DNA from: Mycoplasma sp. CAG:956
GTDB lineage: Bacteria; Bacillota_I; Bacilli_A; RF39; UBA660
DNA length: 29,594 nt
NCBI GenBank assembly: GCA_000433475.1
Contig: HF993108.1
Span: 1-29,594 of the forward strand
Reading direction: 5' to 3'
Under the pieces are notes generated by a model. That model saw only the letters and a program-made list of their open reading frames with translations, searched no databases and was not told where the DNA came from. Position 1 is the first letter of the stretch. Each line of letters begins with the position of its first letter. Both the position numbers and the translations under genes were made by a program. Shown here one piece after another: positions 23,418 to 29,594 of this stretch.

Positions 23418-23649
23418 ATCTACTAGAACTTATTTTCGTATGACCTTTATAATCTGTATATTGATAGCTAATAATATAATGATGGATGTTGCCAATTTTA
23501 TATTTTTCTTCAAGTGACCAACCATCACCATTAACATTTTTAGTAATATCTTCTTTTTGATATACTGTTATATTTCATTTTCTTTATCTCATTTTAAAAT
23601 TTTAGTATGATCTTTTTTTAAAACATATCAATTATGATCTTGTTTTTGG
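23416..23649 (-). pseudogene. Decayed C-terminal gene fragment
   Basis: On the minus strand: FVQKQDHN, TGA, YVLKKDHTKILK, TGA, DKENEI, frameshift, then TVYQKEDITKNVNGDGWSLE and KYKIGNIHHYIISYQY, ending SSSR at TAA. Both TGA codons sit where Trp would fit, consistent with TGG-to-TGA mutation. Hydrophilic; family unknown. It abuts the LysR remnant on the other strand. Confidence 0.55.
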
Positions 23650-23935
23650 ACAAAGTTTCTATTGTTAGAGGAGCAATTAGGAAAAACATTATTTTTAAGA
23701 AGTAATAAAAAAATGAAACTTACCTTAGAAGGCTAAATGTTTTAAGAAAACTTTAGAGTTAATTAATAATATTGAACATGAATTTACTGCATTTAAAGAT
23801 ATGTCTAAAGGAGAAATAAAGATAGGATGTTGTACAACCTTGACTAAATTGGTATTACTAGAGGTTTTAAAAATGTTTCATTTTGATTATCCAAATATAA
23901 ATTAAAAGGTTGATGTTATTTGAACTTTTGTTTAA
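23650..23935 (+). pseudogene. Decayed LysR-family regulator fragment
   Basis: LLEEQLGKTLFLRSNKKMKL then TLEG matches the end of a LysR winged helix-turn-helix. After a frameshift, CFKKTLELINNIEHEFTAFK and MSKGEIKIGCCTTLTKLVLL, then KMFHFDYPNIN, match the linker helix and the start of the LysR substrate domain (KGEIRIGASTT...FHEKYPNI). TAA and TGA stops follow. The HTH start and most of the effector domain are missing. Confidence 0.7.
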
Positions 23936-23963
23936 ATATAAAAAGAAACCTATTAAGATTTCT
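23936..23963 (-). terminator. Rho-independent terminator
   Basis: On the minus strand AGAAATCT, loop TAAT, AGGTTTCT (plus positions 23944-23963, one G-U pair), then five T. It overlaps the stop of the gene at 23962. Confidence 0.65.
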
Positions 23964-24441
23964 AATTGTTTTGTTGCATATATTCTTTAATATAATATTT
24001 AATATAATTCATGATATTTAAAATAATATTTTTTTCTTGTAAACAGATTATTCCCTTTTTTCTATATTTATTATCCATTTTATAGAAGTCTTTACGAGGT
24101 AATCCAAATTCATGATAATAATATAGAACATCACCAGCATATTCATCATTTACATATTCCCAAAAAATAAATAAAGCTTCTGGAAGTACATTATTTATAT
24201 TCTTCATGTTTTTTTTAGTTAGTAGTTCATTAGTTATTGTTTCTTTTAATCCCTTTCTTCTTTGGTTAACTAAAAAGTTATTATCTTTTTTAAACTTATG
24301 ATTTGCAAGTTCATTTTCTAATTGTTCTATGATATCTAATGTTTCTGGTATTGTTACTTTCTTAGACCATATTTTATTAGTATCTACTGCGTTCATAAAA
24401 TCAGTTCTTTTTAAATATTTTTTAATTCTAAACTTAAACAT
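23962..24441 (-). CDS. Hypothetical cytoplasmic protein
   Basis: A 159-residue soluble, helix-rich, basic protein without signal or TM segment. Visible segments: KKVTIPETLDIIEQLENELA (about 27-46), a Lys-rich middle, VLPEALFIFWEYVNDEYAGD, and a basic YKMDNKYRKKGIICLQEKN end. No family recognised. AAGGAG lies 10 bases before the ATG. It has its own extended -10 promoter just beyond the terminator of the upstream gene. Confidence 0.6.
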   Translation of the reverse strand: MFKFRIKKYLKRTDFMNAVDTNKIWSKKVTIPETLDIIEQLENELANHKFKKDNNFLVNQRRKGLKETITNELLTKKNMKNINNVLPEALFIFWEYVNDEYAGDVLYYYHEFGLPRKDFYKMDNKYRKKGIICLQEKNIILNIMNYIKYYIKEYMQQNN

Positions 24442-24463
24442 TTTTATTGTACTCCTTTTTCTA

Positions 24464-24472
24464 ATTATAGCA
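24464..24472 (-). promoter_or_regulatory. Extended -10 promoter
   Basis: TGCTATAAT on the minus strand, no good -35. It lies between the terminator of the 24520 gene and the ATG at 24441. Confidence 0.55.
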
Positions 24473-24480
24473 TTTTAAAA

Positions 24481-24513
24481 AAATTTTAAACCTGTTAGTT
24501 TTTCTAACAGGTT
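24481..24513 (-). terminator. Rho-independent terminator
   Basis: On the minus strand a perfect 10-base stem AACCTGTTAG/CTAACAGGTT (plus positions 24489-24513), loop AAAAA, then TAAAATTTTTTT. Confidence 0.8.
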
Positions 24514-24519
24514 AGTATA

Positions 24520-25299
24520 TTATAAATTAGTAATATTACGTTTAATGCTCATACCAGGGTATTTACGCACTAATGTTTTTTCAAGACCATGATTATAAGC
24601 TGGTTCGAAGTCAGTATCTAATAAATTCATATCTTCTAAAATTAAGTTAGCTAAGTAATTTTGAGCTGCTATTTCTTCGGCAGTGGCATTATCTACATTA
24701 AAGCCTTTTAAACTACTTATTTTTCTACTTATTTTATCTAGTTCAGCTTGATGACTAGCTTCCCATTTGGAACCGTTTTCGTCTTGAAATCTTTTGATAC
24801 CATCATGGCGTGCTTGGGGATTATCTTGGTTTAATTTGATTTGATATTCCTCTTCTAATCTTTTAAGCTCTTGTTGTCTTAAAATAGGATTAATTTCACT
24901 AGAATAAATAATAGCATCGCCTATATAAGACGGATTATCTTCTGAAATATTGAAACGGAAACTATTTGTGTTTTTACCGTGCATATTACTCAAAATACTG
25001 AATTCTACGGGGTGATCATATCTTTCTACAGTACTAATTTCGATGCCATTGCCATTATTTACAAGTAAATTTTTAGTACGATTACAAATATTATAAAGAG
25101 CTATTTTTTTATATAAATCTATTTTTCTTAAAATTTCTCTATGATCATTATCAAATTCAGGACTAAAAGCTGATATTTCTAAAGCTAATAGAGATTCTAA
25201 ATATTCACAGGCTTGTTTTGATAACAGCCAATTGCATTGCTTTAAATCTTGATATAATGTTTCTTTACTTTCTAATAAATTTTTATTTTTGTTAACCAT
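24520..25299 (-). CDS. Hypothetical cytoplasmic protein with central coiled coil
   Basis: A 259-residue soluble protein without signal or TM segments. The N-terminal half is helical (LYQDLKQCNWLLSKQACEYL; DHREILRKIDLYKKIALYNI), followed by a small beta region (about 85-130). Residues about 138-200 contain a predicted coiled coil (RQQELKRLEEEYQIKL; HQAELDKISRKISSL). No family recognised. GGGAGG precedes the ATG. It is monocistronic, between its own promoter and a strong terminator. Codon and residue use resemble the native envelope genes more than the decayed neighbours. Confidence 0.65.
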   Translation of the reverse strand: MVNKNKNLLESKETLYQDLKQCNWLLSKQACEYLESLLALEISAFSPEFDNDHREILRKIDLYKKIALYNICNRTKNLLVNNGNGIEISTVERYDHPVEFSILSNMHGKNTNSFRFNISEDNPSYIGDAIIYSSEINPILRQQELKRLEEEYQIKLNQDNPQARHDGIKRFQDENGSKWEASHQAELDKISRKISSLKGFNVDNATAEEIAAQNYLANLILEDMNLLDTDFEPAYNHGLEKTLVRKYPGMSIKRNITNL

Positions 25300-25338
25300 T
25301 TTATTTCCTCCCTGTAAGTATTATCTACCTACATTTTC

Positions 25339-25347
25339 ATAATAACA
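25339..25347 (-). promoter_or_regulatory. Extended -10 promoter
   Basis: TGTTATTAT on the minus strand, weak -35, about 40 bases upstream of the ATG at 25299. Confidence 0.4.
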
Positions 25348-25384
25348 TATGCTGATTTAAAAAGATACTATTATTTTATTATTG

Positions 25385-25600
25385 TTATATTTGAATATTA
25401 CTATTTTTTAATCTTTCTATTTCTAATAATAGTTCTTGATTTTTCTTTTTTGACTTTTCCAGTAATTTTTAATTATTATCGTTTAATTCTGATATGGTTA
25501 AAGACATATTTAAAATAGTATTATTTGTCTTATCAAGCTTTTAATTTAATTCTTTAAATAATATTTGACTATAAATTCGACTATGAAAAGATAAATTTAC
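25385..25600 (-). pseudogene. Decayed coiled-coil protein fragment
   Basis: The minus-strand frame reads SQILFKELN, TAA, KLDKTNNTILNMSLTISELN, DNN, TAA, KLLEKSKKKNQELLLEIERL, KNSNIQI, stop. Both internal TAA codons fit CAA (Gln) changed by one transition in a coiled coil (ELNQKL, NNQKLL). The partner or family is unknown. Confidence 0.5.
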
Positions 25601-25621
25601 TATTAAAAGTTTCTTTAAAAT

Positions 25622-25704
25622 TATCTATTTTTATGATATATTTAAACTATAAATTAAAAATAGATAACGTATTTTAGGTTTCATAGAGTATTAAATTCTA
25701 TGAA
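25622..25704 (+). repeat. Inverted repeats flanking a promoter upstream of 25802
   Basis: Perfect 13-base inverted repeat TTATCTATTTTTA (25622-25634) / TAAAAATAGATAA (25656-25668). Between the arms lies an extended -10 TGATATATT (25635-25643). A second inverted repeat TTCATAGA/TCTATGAA (25680-25687, 25697-25704) follows. The arrangement suggests an operator pair or a structured 5' untranslated region of about 150 bases for the surface-protein gene. The rest of 25705-25785 shows nothing clear. Confidence 0.5.
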
Positions 25705-25801
25705 ACATGTAATAGTTATGTAAATAGGTACTTGCAGTAATATTTAATTTAAGGGATTACTTGTTTTTAATTGGAAATAGTAATTAGTAGAGGTTTTATT
25801 T

Positions 25802-27385
25802 ATGGATGAGAATGGAAGTGAGAAGAAGATTAGTTTAGTAATTTTATCACTGTGTTTGATAGGTATAGTGGCAATTGGCATATCTTATGCTTGGTGGCGA
25901 TTTACAGCTATTCAAGATAAAACTAATGTTGGTATTAGTAAATGCTTTAAATTAGAATTAAGTAATGAAAGCGATGCTATTAATTTGACTAATACTTATC
26001 CTATAACTGATGAAGAAGGAAGAAAGTTAAATCCTTATACGTTTACATTAACTAATACTTGTGCATTATCGGCAGAGTATAAATTAAATATGGAAATGTT
26101 AGAGGGAACAACTTTAAATAGTAAATATGTTGCGGTAATGATTAATAATGGTAATATAAATTTATTGAGTAGTTATGATACAGCTACTACAGTAATAGAT
26201 GGCAGTACAGAGTCACGAATATTGGATACTGGAATATTAGGCCCTAACGGTAGTAAGAATTATAGTGTATCACTATGGATGGATAAGAGTGTAACTTTAG
26301 AAGATGATGTTCAAAATAAAGTATTTAAGTCTAAAATAGTCGTTAATGCGGAAGCTACTGATAAAGAACCTTTAAAAGATAAGATTGGAGAGCTTGCTCA
26401 AAGTGATACTGTTAATTTAGCTACTGATGATGCTGATAATAATGTAAGATATATAGGTAAAGATCCAAGTAACTATGTCTATTTTAATTGTAATGATTAT
26501 AATAATCCCACAGCTGATACTTGTGAATTATGGCGTATTATTGGAGTATTTAATAATGTAACTAAGAGTGATGGTTCAAAAGAAAATTTAATCAAAATAA
26601 TAAGAAATGACAGTCTTGGTAAATTTTCTTGGGATTATAAAAAAACGGGCGTTGGAACATCTACTAGTGATTATGGTTCGAATGACTGGACAGATAGTCA
26701 ACTTATGATGATGTTAAATCCAATAGATTATTTAAAAAGTGGGTATACAAATGCAAATGATATAATTTCTTATAATAATCAAGAAATATATAGTAAGATG
26801 GGTTCTTACTATAATGGTACTAAAGGATGTGCTCCAGCCTCTACTGCTTCTGGTTCGACATTTACTTGTAATGAAACAGACTTTACACAAACAGGTTTAA
26901 AAAATGATACAACTAGAAATGCCATTGAAAGTGTTGTTTGGAATTTAGGCGGAACTGATGCACCTAATACTTTAACGGCAAGTATGTTTTATACAATTGA
27001 AAGAGGAACAACCTTATATACTGGTAGACCAACTACTTGGACAGGTAAAATTGGTTTAATGTATCCAAGTGATTATGGTTATGCTACCAGTGGAGGAACA
27101 ACCAAAGATAGAGCAGCTTGTCTAGCTAAAAAACTTTATGATTGGTATTCTGACGATTTTAGTGATTGTAAAGATAATGATTATTTATCTGACTCTTGGC
27201 AGTGGACAATGACACTTGCTTTGGTTGATGTTGACCTTGTGCACTATGTGCACCCGGACGGCAATGTTTACGACAATAATGCTTACCGTACTGATGCGGT
27301 TCGTCCGGCACTTTTTCTGAAATCTAGTATTTTTGTTGATAAGGGAGCAGGAACTTCAACAGATCCGTATCAGTTGAAGTTATAA
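25802..27385 (+). CDS. Anchored surface protein with lectin/FGE-like variable C terminus
   Basis: A 527-residue protein. One N-terminal TM helix (about 10-31) is followed by a TasA/camelysin-like beta domain (about 32-195: SYAWWRFTAIQDKTNVGISK, then FTLTNTCALSAEYKLNMEM), usual in SipW-type exported proteins. The C-terminal domain (about 205-527) closely matches the paralogue at 16158-17549: NDWTDSQLMMMLN, WTGKIGLMYPSDYGYATSGG, AVRPALFLKSS. It resembles DUF6273 / FGE-lectin-like folds used as ligand-binding or retroelement-diversified domains. Residues 467-502 align without gap to the paralogue yet differ at most positions, and the DNA there is much richer in G+C. TAGAGG lies eight bases before the ATG. 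A terminator follows at 27424. Confidence 0.8.
   Translation: MDENGSEKKISLVILSLCLIGIVAIGISYAWWRFTAIQDKTNVGISKCFKLELSNESDAINLTNTYPITDEEGRKLNPYTFTLTNTCALSAEYKLNMEMLEGTTLNSKYVAVMINNGNINLLSSYDTATTVIDGSTESRILDTGILGPNGSKNYSVSLWMDKSVTLEDDVQNKVFKSKIVVNAEATDKEPLKDKIGELAQSDTVNLATDDADNNVRYIGKDPSNYVYFNCNDYNNPTADTCELWRIIGVFNNVTKSDGSKENLIKIIRNDSLGKFSWDYKKTGVGTSTSDYGSNDWTDSQLMMMLNPIDYLKSGYTNANDIISYNNQEIYSKMGSYYNGTKGCAPASTASGSTFTCNETDFTQTGLKNDTTRNAIESVVWNLGGTDAPNTLTASMFYTIERGTTLYTGRPTTWTGKIGLMYPSDYGYATSGGTTKDRAACLAKKLYDWYSDDFSDCKDNDYLSDSWQWTMTLALVDVDLVHYVHPDGNVYDNNAYRTDAVRPALFLKSSIFVDKGAGTSTDPYQLKL
27211..27319 (+). other. Candidate DGR-type variable region
   Basis: By hand count 53 of 109 bases are G or C and 20 are A; the 60 bases just upstream (27121-27180) have 16 G+C. 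It encodes TLALVDVDLVHYVHPDGNVY and on to AVRPALFL, and ends in a GC-rich stretch GCGGTTCGTCCGGCA that would suit the conserved (IMH-like) end of a variable region. The homologous stretch of the paralogue (17401-17490) is about 29% G+C. No template repeat or reverse transcriptase lies in the window, so this remains inference. Confidence 0.5.
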
Positions 27386-27423
27386 ATTGTAAAATAGAAA
27401 GTTATAAATATTTCAAAGTTAAA

Positions 27424-27452
27424 AAGTCATAACAAGAAGTTATGGCTTTTTT
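27424..27452 (+). terminator. Rho-independent terminator
   Basis: AAGTCATAAC (27424-27433), loop AAGAA, GTTATGGCTT (27439-27448, one G-U pair), six-T run to 27452. Confidence 0.85.
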
Positions 27453-27524
27453 GATGAAGTTTACTTCTTTAAAAATAATAATATTTATGATATTCTTATA
27501 GTGATAATAAGAAGGGACTTAAAG

Positions 27525-28952
27525 ATGAAATATATTTGTAAAAAATGTCATTTTATATATGATGAAATTGTAATGAAAGTAAAGTTTAATACTTTAGATA
27601 AGGATTATAAATGTCCAAACTGTGGAGCTTTAAAAAAAGAATTTAAAAAGGATACTTCTAATGCTATATGGGTAGAAAAAGATAATCCTTCTTTATGTTT
27701 TTTAGAAGATAAATGTACTAATTGTGGTTTATGTAAAAAAGTTTGTGAAAATACAGTTGGTATTAAATATAATCGTGATGAAGTAAAAAGACCTGTTTGT
27801 ATTAATTGTGGTCAGTGTATTTTAAATTGTCCAATGAGTGCTTTAGATACAAAGTTAGATTATGAAAAAGTATTGGAGCTTTTAAAAGATAAAGAAAACA
27901 TTGTAACTATTTCGATTGCACCGGCTATTAGAACAACAATCGGCGAAGAATTTGGCTTAGAAAAGGGAAGTATTGTTACTGAAAAGTTAGTAACAGCTTT
28001 AAAAAGAGCCGGTTTTACATACGTATTTGATTTGACTTTTGGAGCTGACTTAACAGTTATGGAAGAAGCCATGGAGTTAGTAAACAGACTTAATAATCAA
28101 GAAAAATTACCACTTTTTACGTCTTGTTGTCCTTCATGGGTTAAGTATTGTGAAATATATCATCAAGATTTAACTTGCAATCTTTCTAGTACAAAGAGTC
28201 CAATTATGATGCAGGCTAGTGTTATTAATGAATATTTCTTTAAAAATAAGAATCATAAAAAAGTTATTAATGTTATGTTAGCACCTTGTACGGCTAAGAA
28301 AATGGAAATAAAAAGACCAGAATTAAGCAATATGGATTATTGTCTTACAACACATGAAGTAGCTTTAATGTTAAAAAAATTAAATATAGATTTAGCAAGT
28401 TTAGAAGAAGGTACTTTTGATAAAATTTTACCTGATGGAACTGGTGCTGGTAATATTTTTGGAACTAGTGGTGGAGTATTAGAAGCAACCTTAAGAACAG
28501 CTTATTTCTATCTTACTGGGCAAGATGCTAAGGATGAATTCTTACAATTTCAAACCTTACGAGGATTTGATGCTATTAGGGAAGCTAGTATTAAAATTAA
28601 TGATAAAACTTATAAAGTTGCTTGCGTTTATGGAATGCCTAATTTAGAAAAATTATTACCAAAATTACAAGATTATATAATGATTGAAGTTATGAATTGT
28701 CCAAATGGCTGTGTTGGTGGTGGCGGTCAACCTAAAACAAAGATTCCACTTATGAAGGAAATGCGTGAGGCAAGAGGAAGTGCTCTTTATGAGATTGACA
28801 ACAAAAAGCATTTAAGATTAAGCTATCAAAATCCGGATATATTAAGATTATATAGTAATTATTTAGATTATCCAGGTAGTGATATAGCTAAAAAGATTTT
28901 ACATACTAAGTTTAGTTCTAATAATAATTATTTTAAAAAGAAAATTAAATAA
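27525..28952 (+). CDS. Rubredoxin-ferredoxin-[FeFe] hydrogenase fusion
   Basis: A 475-residue iron hydrogenase (2H+ + 2e- to H2, reversible). Order: rubredoxin-like domain with C5xxC8 and C30PNC33; two [4Fe-4S] ferredoxin motifs (C64, 67, 70, 74 and C92, 95, 98, 102); then the H-cluster domain. Its motifs are TSCCPSW (199-205), LAPCTAKKME (Cys255) and EVMNCPNGCVGGGGQP (388 on; Cys392, Cys396), with a small-subunit C terminus (ALYEID, DYPGS). All H-cluster Cys are present, but the usual Met of the second motif (MPC) is Ala253. Start 27525 is chosen because AGAAGGGA lies before it; a GTG at 27501 is unlikely. The protein is probably cytoplasmic. No maturases (HydE, HydF, HydG) are in the window. 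Confidence 0.92.
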   Translation: MKYICKKCHFIYDEIVMKVKFNTLDKDYKCPNCGALKKEFKKDTSNAIWVEKDNPSLCFLEDKCTNCGLCKKVCENTVGIKYNRDEVKRPVCINCGQCILNCPMSALDTKLDYEKVLELLKDKENIVTISIAPAIRTTIGEEFGLEKGSIVTEKLVTALKRAGFTYVFDLTFGADLTVMEEAMELVNRLNNQEKLPLFTSCCPSWVKYCEIYHQDLTCNLSSTKSPIMMQASVINEYFFKNKNHKKVINVMLAPCTAKKMEIKRPELSNMDYCLTTHEVALMLKKLNIDLASLEEGTFDKILPDGTGAGNIFGTSGGVLEATLRTAYFYLTGQDAKDEFLQFQTLRGFDAIREASIKINDKTYKVACVYGMPNLEKLLPKLQDYIMIEVMNCPNGCVGGGGQPKTKIPLMKEMREARGSALYEIDNKKHLRLSYQNPDILRLYSNYLDYPGSDIAKKILHTKFSSNNNYFKKKIK

Positions 28953-29035
28953 AACAAGTATAATTAGATTTAATAATCAATAGAAAAATAAGATATTAGT
29001 GTCAAAAAAGTGTAAAGTTTAAGAAAAAAAGAAAG

Positions 29036-29062
29036 AAAAATGCAAGTTTTTGCATTTTTTTT
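29036..29062 (+). terminator. Rho-independent terminator
   Basis: Perfect 10-base stem AAAAATGCAA (29036-29045) / TTGCATTTTT (29050-29059), loop GTTT, T-run to 29062. Confidence 0.85.
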
Positions 29063-29123
29063 GTAATTTTTGAAGGAAAATAGTGGGGTGGCGTTAATAA
29101 TATATATATAGAGGGATAATTTT

Positions 29124-29594
29124 ATGGTTATGATAAGTAATGAAGAAATTAATGCAATTCGTAAAAACTGTAATATTGTAGATATTATATCTAGTTATGT
29201 ACCTGTAACCTTAAAAGGAAAAGATTATAAATGTGTTTGTCCTTTTCACGATGATCACTCACCTAGTATGAGTATTTCGACATCGAAACAGATTTATAAA
29301 TGTTTTTCTTGCGGAGCAGCCGGTAATGTTTTTACTTTTGTTCAAAATTTTGAAAACGTTTCTTTTATTGAAGCTGTTAAGATTGTAGCTGAAAAAATAG
29401 GTTATCAAATAAATGGGGTTTTTAAGCAAGAGGCTGTTTTAAAGTATCAAAAAGAATATGACTTAATGGAGTTTGTTAATAAATATTATGAAAATAATAT
29501 TAATACGAAAAGTGGGTTGGAAGCTAAAGATTACTTACATAAACGTGGGTTAAGTGATGAAGATATTAATAAATTTCGTATTGGTCTTTCCCTA
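29124..29594 (+). CDS. dnaG: DNA primase, 5' part
   Basis: The first 157 codons of the replicative primase, cut by the window end. The zinc-binding domain is complete: CPFHDDHSPSM with Cys39 and His42, and YKCFSCGAAGNVFTF with Cys60 and Cys63 (CHC2 type). The start of the catalytic core linker follows (residues about 90-157; KDYLHKRGLSDEDINKFRIG is typical of DnaG). It makes RNA primers at the replication fork together with the DnaB helicase. GAGGG (29111-29115) lies eight bases before the ATG; a second ATG two codons on is possible. In Firmicutes dnaG is usually followed by rpoD, which would lie outside the window. Confidence 0.95.
   Translation, partial: MVMISNEEINAIRKNCNIVDIISSYVPVTLKGKDYKCVCPFHDDHSPSMSISTSKQIYKCFSCGAAGNVFTFVQNFENVSFIEAVKIVAEKIGYQINGVFKQEAVLKYQKEYDLMEFVNKYYENNINTKSGLEAKDYLHKRGLSDEDINKFRIGLSL

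Noticed and set aside
27860..28072. Minus-strand 70-codon frame
   Set aside because: Antisense to the hydrogenase, whose motifs are unambiguous.
1..29594. CRISPR array or local DGR cassette (reverse transcriptase, Avd, template repeat)
   Set aside because: No regularly spaced repeats and no reverse transcriptase motif (YxDD) in any frame examined; the variable-region idea rests on the target gene alone.

Overview
The window is very AT-rich and gene-dense, with strong AGGAG/GGAGG ribosome sites, T-tailed terminators and promoters that repeatedly carry an extended -10 (TGnTATAAT or TGnTATACT). Proteins are rich in Lys, Asn, Ile, Asp and Tyr. Together with an anaerobic [FeFe] hydrogenase, VanZ and Tad-type genes, this suggests an uncultured, host-associated low-GC Firmicute (Bacilli / Mycoplasmatota-like, gut type). 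That assignment is inference; no rRNA or other marker beyond the start of dnaG is present. Stop codons are almost all TAA; one of 25 reading frames ends in TGA.

Region 1 (about 190-15900, + strand) concerns the cell envelope. A four-gene operon encodes a TadZ/MinD-like ATPase, a CpaF/TadA-family protein whose ATPase motifs are all degenerate, and TadB- and TadC-like membrane platform proteins. A TM-anchored acidic protein, a polytopic protein with an Ig-like ectodomain and a decayed ISL3-type transposase follow. Then come a 789-residue pseudopilin with Ig-like repeats and a glycine-zipper tail, a membrane-anchored partner, and three tandem Tim44-like/zinc-ribbon paralogues, two of which are secreted or anchored with poly-serine tracts. 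A monoacylglycerol-lipase-like hydrolase and an NT5C-like nucleotidase close the block.

Region 2 (about 15900-25600) mixes small membrane proteins, a tRNA-Cys/tRNA-Gly pair, a lipoprotein, a three-gene minus-strand operon containing an XRE-VanZ fusion, a candidate small structured RNA, and many decayed genes (LysR regulator, relaxase-like tail, coiled-coil protein, others). It reads as a gene graveyard with GC-to-AT nonsense mutations.

Region 3 (25800-29594) holds a second large surface protein, paralogous to the one at 16158-17549. Both end in a lectin/FGE-like (DUF6273-like) domain. In the second copy the last ~110 coding bases are about 49% G+C and poor in adenine, against about 27% G+C just upstream, which is what a variable region rewritten by a diversity-generating retroelement would look like. 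No reverse transcriptase or template repeat is visible here. A rubredoxin-ferredoxin-[FeFe] hydrogenase fusion and the 5' part of dnaG end the window.
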